Shown: positions 1-4,871, counted from the stretch's first letter. The stretch: DNA of 6,148 nt from Nitrososphaeraceae archaeon (GCA_030038695.1 JASHSN010000099.1:1-6148), one strand, 5' to 3'. Program-made: numbers and translations. Notes: a model not told the origin generated them from the letters alone.

Positions 1-389
1 TGCTACGGTTAAAAAAGATGGAAGTCCTCATGTTGTTCCAATTTGGTTTGTGATGGATGATACAAGTAGTAAAGCTGGAGGAGGTGACATCATTTTTACC
101 ACTGATAGCGAATCAATCAAGGCAAAACATTCACCGAAATAAATTAGTAAGTATTTGTATAGACGATCAGATACCACCATTTTCATTTGTAACAATATTT
201 GGTACTGCAAAAATATTCCTGTACAGACAAAAGGAGGTCTTAAAATGGGCAACCAAAATAGCAGAACGATATATGGGGAAGAGAAATGCGAAAATATATG
301 GTAGAAGAAATAGTGGAGAAGGGACAGTCCTCGTAAGAATAAAACCAACAAGAATACTTGCAGAAAAGGATATTGCTGTCTTGGATTAG
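1..389 (+). pseudogene. Split-barrel flavin/F420-dependent oxidoreductase (PPOX family), 5' cut by window, frameshifted
   Basis: The window opens inside this gene. The first frame (from base 2) reads KKDGSPHVVPIWFVMDD and continues to FTTDSESIKAK near base 127, the early strands of the pyridoxamine-5'-phosphate-oxidase-like barrel. It then meets TAA at 140. The +1 frame continues the same protein without a gap: NIHRNKLVSICIDDQIPPF, then the late family signature WATKIAERYMGKRNAKIYGR and VRIKPTRILAEKD, ending at TAG 387-389. The switch lies in the A-run at 124-127: restoring two A's (or removing one base) makes one continuous frame. Members of this family use F420 or a flavin as a redox cofactor; the substrate cannot be told from sequence. 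I treat it as a pseudogene by homopolymer slippage. A sequencing error is the alternative. Confidence 0.75.
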
Positions 390-413
390 CTTCGTCTCTA
401 TATTCAATTATCT

Positions 414-585
414 ATGCCTATTACACCCGTGGATGGTCGGAAAGGTCACAGAAAAGGACATTCTCTTAAAACTTTACGAACATGGAGAACTTAACCAACG
501 CAAGTTGATGAGTTAGTGTGGGCTGAATCACATAAAACATAAGAAGATAATTGACGACATGGTCGAAAAAGAGTTCATAACATAA
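414..585 (+). pseudogene. Winged-helix transcription regulator remnant, frameshift plus nonsense
   Basis: A start at ATG 414 reads MPITPVDGRK. The frame must then move by one base at the GG of 444-445 to continue VTEKDILLKLYEHGELNQRK and LMS. TAG at 514-516 follows where tyrosine would fit, and the same frame continues CGLNHIKHKKIIDDMVEKEF to TAA 583-585. The pattern (helix, ELNQ.KL turn, CGLN..KH recognition helix, DDM.EK wing entry) is that of the small single-domain winged-helix DNA-binding proteins common in Thaumarchaeota. The C-terminal wing and last helix are not recognisable downstream. Two independent lesions (one inserted base, one stop) plus a missing 3' end make this a decayed gene. 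It begins 24 bases after the oxidoreductase remnant on the same strand, so they may once have been co-transcribed. The family call comes from remembered patterns, not alignment. Confidence 0.6.
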
Positions 586-647
586 AATTTATTGATAACC
601 CTCAACGAATGATTGCTCTTGTCAGTATTTTGAGTAATGGATTACCC

Positions 648-827
648 TCAAAGTTGATCACGGGTGGTTCGAGTAATAATGATCGGGTGCTGCTTCGAGT
701 AATAATGATAGTAATGAGGCGAAGTCACGTGTGCAATAACAACACCTGTCAATATCATAACTGCGGCAGCGGCTATAATTAACATCACAAAATATAACAT
801 AAAATACAACAAAAATAAGGCCATCAT
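648..827 (-). CDS. Possible small membrane or secreted peptide (59 aa) with Tyr/His-rich tail
   Basis: On the minus strand, ATG at 827 opens a 59-codon frame ending at TGA 650-648. It starts MMALFLLYFMLYFVM, continues through a hydrophobic stretch LIIAAAAVMILTGVVIA (residues about 16-32), then a polar tail beginning HVTSPHYYHYYSK. This is one long hydrophobic helix or an uncleaved signal anchor, followed by an exposed aromatic/histidine cluster. A TATA-like stretch lies about 29 bases upstream of the start (853-860), which suits archaeal leaderless transcription. The last third lies in a 26-bp tandem duplication (668-709). Without the duplication the protein would end soon after the HYYHYYS segment. 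I recognise no family. It could be a chance frame; the signal-peptide-like composition and promoter spacing are the reasons to list it. Confidence 0.4.
   Translation of the reverse strand: MMALFLLYFMLYFVMLIIAAAAVMILTGVVIAHVTSPHYYHYYSKQHPIIITRTTRDQL
668..709. repeat. 26-bp-period tandem duplication (two 16-bp identical cores)
   Basis: The core ttcgagtaataatgat occurs at 668-683 and again, identically, at 694-709. The bases between the cores (cgggtgctgc) resemble the bases before the first core (cgggtgg), so this is a short tandem duplication of about 26 bp. It lies inside the possible peptide gene 648-827, where 26 is not a multiple of three and therefore changes the C-terminal reading frame. 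Confidence 0.8.
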
Positions 828-1063
828 TATGTTATATCATCGCGCTATGATTCTTATACATTACATCATCGTACTAGATATTCCTGCATAAAGATATTAT
901 AAAATCACAGTAAAACAGAAGAAAAAGCTTGGAATTGGAATTTGATCTAGCTTTGCTTATATCTGCCCTTGTTTCAAATCTAGAGTTGCTTGCCTGTTAA
1001 TGCGTTCCTGAATATGTCACAAGATCATATGCAAGACCTAGAAAAACGAATTATCGTCATATC
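828..1063. other. Intergenic stretch between small peptide and mscL
   Basis: AT-rich, with the putative TATA box at 853-860 and a short T5 tract on the minus strand at 1042-1046, about 20 bases beyond the mscL stop, that might serve as a weak terminator. I see no RNA gene or recognisable protein remnant. A short plus-strand frame around 929-985 (LELEFDLALL and so on) is too short and simple to call. Confidence 0.5.
853..860 (-). promoter_or_regulatory. TATA-like box for the 648-827 peptide
   Basis: The minus strand reads tgtataag here. Its centre is about 29 bases upstream of ATG 827, near the usual archaeal TATA-to-start spacing for a leaderless transcript. No strong BRE is obvious. Confidence 0.3.
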
Positions 1064-1426
1064 TCATTTCTTTTCCCCCTTCGTCTTGTCTTCCACAATA
1101 TTATACCTTGAAAGCTGCTTGTATGCAACAAATACTACCAAAGCGATGACTAAGAAGTTAATAATACTAGAGATAAGATCACCATATCTAAATTCGCTAG
1201 TTGTCCCTGCTAAATTTGGAACCTTTACTGTTAGTGCAGCTAGACTACCGGCCGGAAGAAATAGACCTATGAAAGGATCGATTATATCCTTAACAAATGC
1301 ATTTACCAGTGCAGAAGCTGCCTGTCCTATTACAAATGCAATAGCAAGCCCAATGACTCCAAAAGTCTTCAAGAAGAAGAAGAATTCTTGAGTAAAGGTT
1401 CGCTTTTCCTCAGGGCTTGCCGTCAT
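1064..1426 (-). CDS. mscL: Large-conductance mechanosensitive channel (MscL family)
   Basis: MscL proteins form homopentameric pores in the cytoplasmic membrane that open under tension and release solutes during hypo-osmotic shock. The 120-residue product fits the family length (about 100-150). Residues 11-20 (FTQEFFFFLK) match the N-terminal amphipathic segment. TM1 is at about 21-44 (TFGVIGLAIAFVIGQAASAL), followed by the conserved VNAFVKDIIDPFIGL. A periplasm-side loop spans about 57-82, and TM2 is at about 83-105 (DLISSIINFLVIALVVFVAY) before a charged Lys-rich tail. I start at ATG 1426 (MTASPEEKR): it leaves the family N-terminus intact and sits 30 bases below a TATA-like box. The frame stays open to 1597, but that extra 57-residue stretch does not look like MscL and would span the promoter. 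No lesions are seen. The gene follows the zinc-ribbon gene on the same strand with about 200 bases between, so probably a separate transcript. Confidence 0.88.
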   Translation of the reverse strand: MTASPEEKRTFTQEFFFFLKTFGVIGLAIAFVIGQAASALVNAFVKDIIDPFIGLFLPAGSLAALTVKVPNLAGTTSEFRYGDLISSIINFLVIALVVFVAYKQLSRYNIVEDKTKGEKK

Positions 1427-1452
1427 ATGCGTTACGAATGAATAACGACGAG

Positions 1453-1459
1453 TATTAAA
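1453..1459 (-). promoter_or_regulatory. TATA-like box for mscL
   Basis: The minus strand reads tttaata, centred 30 bases upstream of ATG 1426. This spacing supports the short start over the longer frame and suggests a leaderless or nearly leaderless transcript. Confidence 0.4.
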
Positions 1460-1629
1460 GAGTTTGTATAATCGCTTGAGTTGATTCTGGCAAATCGGCT
1501 GATTGAACAAAGATGAATCATGCAACAGAGCAAATAAATCCATAAACCAATCACTTAACAATTTAGCAGTAGTTATGAATAAGTTTGGCGTACGCAATTA
1601 AACGAAATGGAATATGCATCGCCCAGTAA

Positions 1630-1995
1630 TTATCCTACTCTTACTGCCTTTGAACCACATTTAGGACATGCAGTCTTTCTATGCTCATGGCCACAATTCA
1701 TACAATAGAACTTCAATGGCGTATATACTAAGCCATTGCCAATACCACGGTGAAATCCTAATGAAGAGGAGGACTTGTACAATCCTTTGATTCCTCCTAT
1801 TCCTGCCTTTCTTAAAGCTATTTCAGTTCTAACGATATTGAGTAAGAACAGAAGAAGCAGCAAGACACCAAGTGAAATGGGGAATGGCAAGATCAAAGAT
1901 AGTGTAAGCGCAATACCCATATAGACAAAGAGCCAGGTCAGATAATTATTCTTGATTTGGTTCTCATTGCTCTTGTCGAATCTACTCAAATCCAT
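1630..1995 (-). CDS. Two-helix membrane protein with C-terminal zinc ribbon
   Basis: The 121-residue product has a polar N-terminus (MDLSRFDKSNENQ), two adjacent hydrophobic helices at about 19-37 and 39-56 separated by a Pro turn (LPFPIS), a Gly/Ser-rich linker (64-90), and a C-terminal zinc ribbon. The ribbon has Cys98, Cys101, Cys110 and Cys113 (CMNCGHEH then CPKCGSK), a C-x2-C...C-x2-C knuckle able to bind one Zn(II). Small membrane-anchored zinc ribbons like this are common in Thaumarchaeota; no biochemical role is known to me. The start at ATG 1995 is preferred over the in-frame ATG at 2046, because a purine-rich gagagggg stretch sits four bases upstream and a TATA-like box 34 bases upstream. 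The gene is intact and ends at TAA 1632-1630. It has no obvious functional link to the neighbouring mscL beyond membrane location. Confidence 0.75.
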   Translation of the reverse strand: MDLSRFDKSNENQIKNNYLTWLFVYMGIALTLSLILPFPISLGVLLLLLFLLNIVRTEIALRKAGIGGIKGLYKSSSSLGFHRGIGNGLVYTPLKFYCMNCGHEHRKTACPKCGSKAVRVG

Positions 1996-1999
1996 TATT

Positions 2000-2033
2000 C
2001 CCCTCTCTCGATGATAACATCTCAGATATATCC
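2000..2033 (-). promoter_or_regulatory. TATA-like box and Shine-Dalgarno-like stretch for the zinc-ribbon gene
   Basis: The minus strand carries ggatatatct at 2024-2033 (TATA-like, centre 34 bases before ATG 1995) and gagagggg at 2000-2007. Together they favour the shorter start: the alternative ATG at 2046 lies upstream of both elements. Confidence 0.35.
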
Positions 2034-2069
2034 TAAACGTTTGCACTGCATTATAGTGAACTCAGAAAC

Positions 2070-2203
2070 GAGGTATTTTGTATCTATGAAGGAGAGCCTA
2101 TGATATGCTCAAGAATGAAGGATTCAGCCAAAGGACAATCAGTATCATAACTACTCATGTAACTGCTAGAAAATTCCCCACACGATATGACGTGTTCTCA
2201 TAA
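2070..2203 (+). pseudogene. Possible remnant of a small stress-type alpha/beta domain
   Basis: Frame A (2070-2096) reads EVFCIYEGE. After a one-base step near 2096, frame B (2096-2203) reads AYDMLKNEGFSQRTISIITT and then a tail without family features, ending at TAA 2201-2203. A short strand, a helix with L..EGF, then a strand ISII is the opening beta-alpha-beta pattern of general-stress-protein-17M-like domains. I offer that only as a guess. The frame step and missing body mean that, if real, it is a fragment. It converges on the PII remnant, with two bases between their stop codons. Confidence 0.25.
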
Positions 2204-2205
2204 TC

Positions 2206-2549
2206 CTATATAGCGTTATCCCTGGTTTGTTTGCTTCCAATATCATAAGCTTCTGCAACATCATAGACAAATATCTTCCCGTCAGACGCAGAACCAGTAC
2301 TAACCTGTTTCAGTACATCATCGATAATAGATTTTGCAACTGCATCCGGGACGAGCACTTCAATCTTCGTTCGAGATCCGAATTCTGGAATATACTTCAT
2401 GACCCCCTAGCTATGGCAATTGGTTCATTTTTCGCGCGACCTCTACCTTTAACATCATAACAGGTTAAGCCTCCCACCTTATGATTACGGAGAAGTTCGC
2501 TCACTTCATGGAAACGCTCATGAGGAATTATAAGATCTATTCTTTTCAT
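2206..2549 (-). pseudogene. PII-family nitrogen signalling protein (GlnB/GlnK-like), one-base frameshift
   Basis: PII proteins are trimeric sensors of ATP/ADP and 2-oxoglutarate that control ammonium transport and nitrogen enzymes. From ATG 2549 the frame reads MKRIDLIIPHERFHEVSELL, then NHKVGGLTCYDVKGRGRAK and EPIAIARG, and stops at TGA just below 2400. The other frame (2400-2206) continues MKYIPEFGSRTKIEVLVPD, the B-loop-like TGSASDGKIFVYDVAEAYDI and the PII-type ending DNAI. Adding one G to the G5 run (C5 on the plus strand, 2403-2407) rejoins them into a PII protein of about 113-114 residues, normal length. The T-loop lacks the Tyr51 of enterobacterial PII, as expected for this archaeal type, and the B-loop keeps TG...DGK. 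The downstream 64-residue piece alone lacks the first half of the fold and could not form a normal trimer. Either a recent slippage mutation or a homopolymer read error. Confidence 0.82.
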
Positions 2550-2691
2550 CTATCAAGATGCTACGCCAGCAACTAATAATAGCTTTTCATGATAGATCTC
2601 TTCTTTTGTCGAAAATTAAAAGTTCTGACTAGATCACGTGTCGGCCGCCATCCGCCTTTAGACAGAAATTAGCATGATGCTGTTTGGTCTG

Positions 2692-2898
2692 TCATTCTAA
2701 TCTTATATGTTCACGCAGCTTTTTTCAGCCTTTCTTCTGGGCATCATGATATCTAAAACGTGTACGATTATCATAAATAATCTTCTCAGTCATTACATAG
2801 TATTTACTCTCGATTTTGTCTTTACCAATTGTCGTATTCGATAGCAGAATCTTGTTCAATATTAAAGCATGATTCTCGGCTCCTAAAGAAAAAGGATA
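2692..2898 (-). pseudogene. Remnant of an unrecognised small protein, nonsense-interrupted
   Basis: The minus frame is open from 2898 and becomes protein-like from about 2812: ESKYYVMTEKIIYDNRTRFR, then YHDAQKKG, TGA at 2727-2725, then KKLREHIRLE and TGA at 2694-2692. The charged, well-mixed composition on both sides of the internal TGA and the short distance to the next stop suggest one gene in which a Trp codon (TGG) became TGA (KKG-W-KKL). An in-frame ATG lies at 2793. I do not know the family; the basic/aromatic pattern could be a small nucleic-acid-binding or regulatory protein, but nothing proves that. Upstream of 2812 the frame is less convincing. Confidence 0.4.
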
Positions 2899-2977
2899 CT
2901 ATACGGTATATGCGAGCGAGTATGATCACAACCGAAGGATTGGTAGAGAATTTGATACAATATGGGTTAAAAAGTGA
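2873..2977 (+). pseudogene. Short plus-strand frame, possible gene fragment
   Basis: A 34-codon frame without a clear start reads YTVYASEYDHNRRIGREFDT, then IWVKK and TGA at 2975-2977. The charged, coherent composition stands out from the flanking low-complexity DNA and could be the C-terminal end of a lost gene. It slightly overlaps the upstream, weaker part of the remnant at 2692-2898 on the other strand. I recognise no family. Confidence 0.2.
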
Positions 2978-3000
2978 TGCCTGAGAGTAGAAAAATTTTG

Positions 3001-3040
3001 TATCCATTGTAAAAGTTATCCATTGTAAAAGGTATCAATG
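3001..3040. repeat. 16-bp tandem repeat, two units plus a partial third
   Basis: tatccattgtaaaagt (3001-3016) is followed directly by tatccattgtaaaagg (3017-3032), identical in 15 of 16 bases, then tatcaatg, a degenerate start of a third unit. It lies in non-coding DNA between remnants. Slippage duplication is the simplest explanation. Confidence 0.8.
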
Positions 3041-3132
3041 AAATCGACTAGTTAGCGAAGTATATACGTGAATTTTCTGCACTCAACCCTGGTAATGTTG
3101 CACCAAGCTCCCCGCCGAGTTTGTGTACTTAA
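3034..3132 (+). pseudogene. Possible short protein remnant, nonsense-interrupted
   Basis: The frame reads INEID, TAG (3049-3051), then LAKYIREFSALNPGNVAPSS, PPSLCT and TAA at 3130-3132. The piece after the stop is amphipathic then Pro/Ser-rich, more protein-like than the flanks. No family is recognised, and no start codon or promoter fits. Weak call. Confidence 0.2.
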
Positions 3133-3343
3133 ACACACTCTTCTGATACCAGTATAAAATACAATCAGATAACAAACAAAAACGGTACGCAAGGTGTAGC
3201 AACATCCTGAATGTAGAGATAATCAGTATTGTTTATCCAATGCCTAGTCGTTCGAATGGATACAGAAAACTGATCCATCTATAATTTAATTGTGGGTAAA
3301 AACAAAAAAAGGCAGTGTTAAGACAAGACAGATTGGTAGATGG
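3133..3343. other. AT-rich non-coding stretch
   Basis: I see no gene here. It holds an orphan TATA-like string (tataaaat, 3153-3160) with no plausible start codon at the right distance, and the T-tract described separately at 3298-3310. Confidence 0.5.
3298..3310 (-). terminator. T-tract terminator downstream of the hsp20 remnant
   Basis: The minus strand reads seven T, G, five T, beginning 34 bases after the hsp20 stop. Archaeal RNA polymerase terminates on oligo-T tracts without needing a hairpin, so this is a plausible terminator for the former hsp20 transcript. Confidence 0.45.
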
Positions 3344-3628
3344 TCATTCTACCTTTATTGTCTTTCCTTTAGTATGCTCCTTTTTCTTAAACGTTATCTC
3401 TAAAATTCCATTATTGTAATTAGATTTAGCTGTTTCTATGTCTGTTTCCGAGGGTATTTCAATGGTTCTACGATATTTCCTTTGAGGATCTTCGCTTTTG
3501 ACTTCGACCATATTGCCATAAGCATTTACTTTAATTTTGTCCTTACCCACTCCAGGCATCTCTACCACAACCTTAACTTCTTTATCAGTGGTAGTTACAT
3601 CCGCTAAAGGTTCTGTCTCACTACTAAG
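3344..3628 (-). pseudogene. Hsp20 / alpha-crystallin small heat-shock protein, 5' end deleted
   Basis: Small heat-shock proteins are ATP-independent holdases that bind unfolding proteins. The frame is open from 3628 (just below TAG 3631-3629) and reads EPLADVTTTDKEVKVVVEMP, then GVGKDKIKVNAYGN, RKYRRTIEIPSETDIETAK, the core motif YNNGILEITFKKKE (family A-x-x-x-N-G-hydrophobic-L) and the C-terminal IKV (I-x-I/V) before TGA 3346-3344. The alpha-crystallin domain is thus nearly whole, but the N-terminal arm expected in archaeal Hsp20 (about 40-60 residues), its start codon and promoter are gone. At 3611-3632 the DNA passes directly into a UspA C-terminus on the other strand. An internal ATG at 3568 could give only 74 residues that begin inside the crystallin domain. 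I read this as a deletion-truncated pseudogene. Confidence 0.82.
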
Positions 3629-3764
3629 CTATGCTACCACTAATAATATAGACCTAATAGTGATTGGGACTAGAGGACGGACTGGATTAAAAAGATTCTT
3701 TATGGGAAGTGTAGCAAACGGCGTAGTACAGCATGCTCACTGTTCTGTTTTACTTGTCAGATAG
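3627..3764 (+). pseudogene. Universal stress protein (UspA family), only the C-terminal third left
   Basis: UspA-fold proteins bind ATP in stress responses. The remaining 45 codons read SYATTNNIDLIVIGTRGRTG, then LKRFFMGSVANGVVQHAHCS and VLLVR before TAG 3762-3764. This is the last third of the fold and contains the complete nucleotide-binding signature G-x2-G-x9-G-(S/T): GTRG, nine residues, GS. About 90-100 N-terminal residues (half the ATP site and the first strands), the start codon and promoter are absent. The frame is open upstream to an ATG at 3537, but that part is antisense to hsp20 and does not look like UspA. The gene now starts at the hsp20 junction in head-to-head orientation, so one deletion explains both truncations. 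Confidence 0.82.
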
Positions 3765-3802
3765 TGTCATTAGACTAGATGAACTATAGTGTCTGTAAAA
3801 TC

Positions 3803-3808
3803 TATATA
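3803..3808 (+). promoter_or_regulatory. TATA-like box for the secreted Ig-like protein
   Basis: The plus strand reads tatata inside ctatatatt. The centre is 20 bases before ATG 3826 and 26 bases before the in-frame ATG at 3832, so a leaderless transcript would fit the second ATG better. Confidence 0.45.
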
Positions 3809-3825
3809 TTGTAGATACATAAATC

Positions 3826-4311
3826 ATGAGCATGCAACTAAAAAGACACAATATGTTCACAATTACATTTGCTGCACTAATGGCTGCGGTTCTCTTGAAC
3901 TTCTGGTTGCTTACAAATGTTTCATATGCTGTACCATTATCGCCAACAACGCAGCTACCAGCTATAAAGATGACCTCTCCTCACAAAAGTCAGCAAATTC
4001 GAGTGGGTAGCAATATTTTGGTCTCTGGGATATCTTCTCCACCGCCAGGAATATCACATACAGGTTGTACAGTTTCAGTTTTACTAAACGACGTAAAACC
4101 ATATCAAAAGGCAGTTGGAATGGGGCATGGAGGAAAAGCTGATTATTCTGTATGGCACTATAATATTACTCATAAATATGCATCCCTCCAACTGGGACAA
4201 AACAAAATTACAGCCAACACACATTTCCTTCTGCTTCTTGCAGACTTTTGCAAACTACTACTGGTAGATCCAGTTGTATTTTTTGGCGTAGTCCAAGTAC
4301 TACCTTATTGA
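3826..4311 (+). pseudogene. Secreted Ig-like beta-sandwich protein, 3' end replaced at a deletion junction
   Basis: The frame encodes 161 residues. A basic start (MSMQLKRHN) leads into a hydrophobic signal segment, TITFAALMAAVLLNFWLL, and a probable cleavage site after VSYA (residues about 31-34). The exported part reads IKMTSPHKSQQIRVGSNILV, GCTVSVLLNDVKPYQKA and DYSVWHYNITHKYASLQLGQ, then NKITAN: a single Ig-like beta-sandwich repeat (SP..G..V..G..L.V.G...S, then V.LND) as in surface or cell-envelope proteins. From about residue 131 (base 4216) the sequence loses this character and becomes a Leu/Val-rich tail antisense to the CHAD gene. The natural C-terminus is therefore missing. The start may be ATG 3826 or 3832. 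The promoter and signal peptide look intact, so a chimeric product could still be made and exported, perhaps unstable. Confidence 0.7.
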
Positions 4312-4747
4312 ATCTCGCCTCCAGTTGTTTTGCAGATATTTCATTTTCCCTAACACGTGGTACAGTAAGGTCTCGTAATGACAAAGCTATCTTTCTTGCA
4401 CTAGCTAGTTTTGTTTCTCTTTTTCTGTTCAATGACCCTATAAGCCTGGTACAAATTGGTTCTGAGGAGTACTTTTGTAGCTTTTCGAAAATTATGTCGC
4501 AATCTCTAACTTGGCTGTTTACCTTGAATAGTTGTTTACTTGTTGTTACATATTTGCGAATTTTGGTCTTTGTTCGTATCTTCTTTGGTAATGATATGAA
4601 GGATGCATCCAATCTTCTGGTAGCAGTTCGTATGTTATGTATATTATTTTCGTTTGAATCTTTAATATAATCATTAAGTCTATCATCTAGCCTTTTAACG
4701 TTTTCTGCCATTTTGGTTACAAAGTGCTTAGGAGTTAATGATATCAT
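4208..4747 (-). pseudogene. CHAD-domain protein, C-terminal part lost
   Basis: CHAD domains are helical, basic proteins that bind inorganic polyphosphate. The N-terminal half is clear: MISLTPKHFVTKMAENVKRL, the first signature helix IHNIRTATRRLDASF (family H-x-x-R-x-x-x-R-R-L), then the basic stretch KKIRTKTKIRKY and the second signature VRDCDIIFEKLQKY (R-D-x-D). It continues through RFNKVVLGLRQKIQLDLPVV to about 4250. The last residues (from about KSLQEAEGN) look like junction sequence, and TAA follows at 4210-4208. A full CHAD domain repeats the H..R..KRLRY pattern in a second helical half of about 100 residues; that half is absent. ATG 4747 is preferred over 4765 because the TATA-like box at 4773-4780 is about 30 bases from 4747. 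It could be expressed as a half domain, but loss of symmetry makes function doubtful. Confidence 0.75.
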
Positions 4748-4772
4748 CACTTTAATTATGCACATGCTATAT

Positions 4773-4780
4773 GTATAAGT
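4773..4780 (-). promoter_or_regulatory. TATA-like box for the CHAD gene
   Basis: The minus strand reads acttatac, about 30 bases upstream of ATG 4747 and only about 12 from ATG 4765. This supports the shorter start and suggests a leaderless transcript. Confidence 0.4.
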
Positions 4781-4871
4781 ATTTGATTTGGTTCGCCTAT
4801 TCTAATAATTAGTCTTTAATTTTTACGAACGTATTATGAATAGATAATATACGCCATTTACAAACTAGTTT
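4781..4871. other. Spacer between the ppdK-like stop and the CHAD promoter
   Basis: AT-rich. Translated in the minus-strand frames directly after the ppdK-like stop it gives no sequence resembling the PPDK linker or TIM barrel (expected RLKVRTNADTP-type residues). Simple readthrough of the stop would therefore not restore a full enzyme. No clear T-tract terminator. Confidence 0.4.

Noticed and set aside
28..351. Minus-strand open frame of 107 codons
   Set aside because: Antisense to the oxidoreductase remnant, which explains both halves of the plus strand.
668..709. Start of a CRISPR-like or direct-repeat array
   Set aside because: Only two copies with a 10-bp gap; a tandem duplication explains it. 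No CRISPR array is present in the window.
990..1391. Plus-strand open frame of 133 codons
   Set aside because: Antisense shadow of mscL, with no family features or promoter.
1427..1597. Extended N-terminus of mscL to ATG 1597
   Set aside because: The extra 57 residues do not resemble MscL, the family N-terminus begins at 1426, and a TATA-like box lies inside the extension.
2227..2460. Plus-strand open frame of 77 codons
   Set aside because: Shadow of the PII gene.
2206..2549. Programmed frameshift or recoding in the PII gene
   Set aside because: No known PII gene uses it, the site is a plain G5 run with an immediate TGA and no evident stimulatory structure, and other genes nearby carry ordinary lesions. 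Mutation or read error is simpler.
2822..3007. Minus-strand open frame of 61 codons
   Set aside because: No family character; overlaps the better-supported remnant frames at 2692-2898 and 2873-2977.
3184..3291. Stitched plus-strand reading with two stops (QHPECRDNQYC and SFEWIQKTDPS)
   Set aside because: Two stops in about 35 codons and no recognisable family; indistinguishable from chance.
3789..4010. Alternative plus-strand frame over the secreted protein
   Set aside because: Cys-rich composition is an out-of-frame artefact; the overlapping frame has a clear signal peptide and Ig-like domain.
4248..4670. Plus-strand open frame of 140 codons
   Set aside because: Antisense to the CHAD gene, whose signature motifs are clear on the minus strand.
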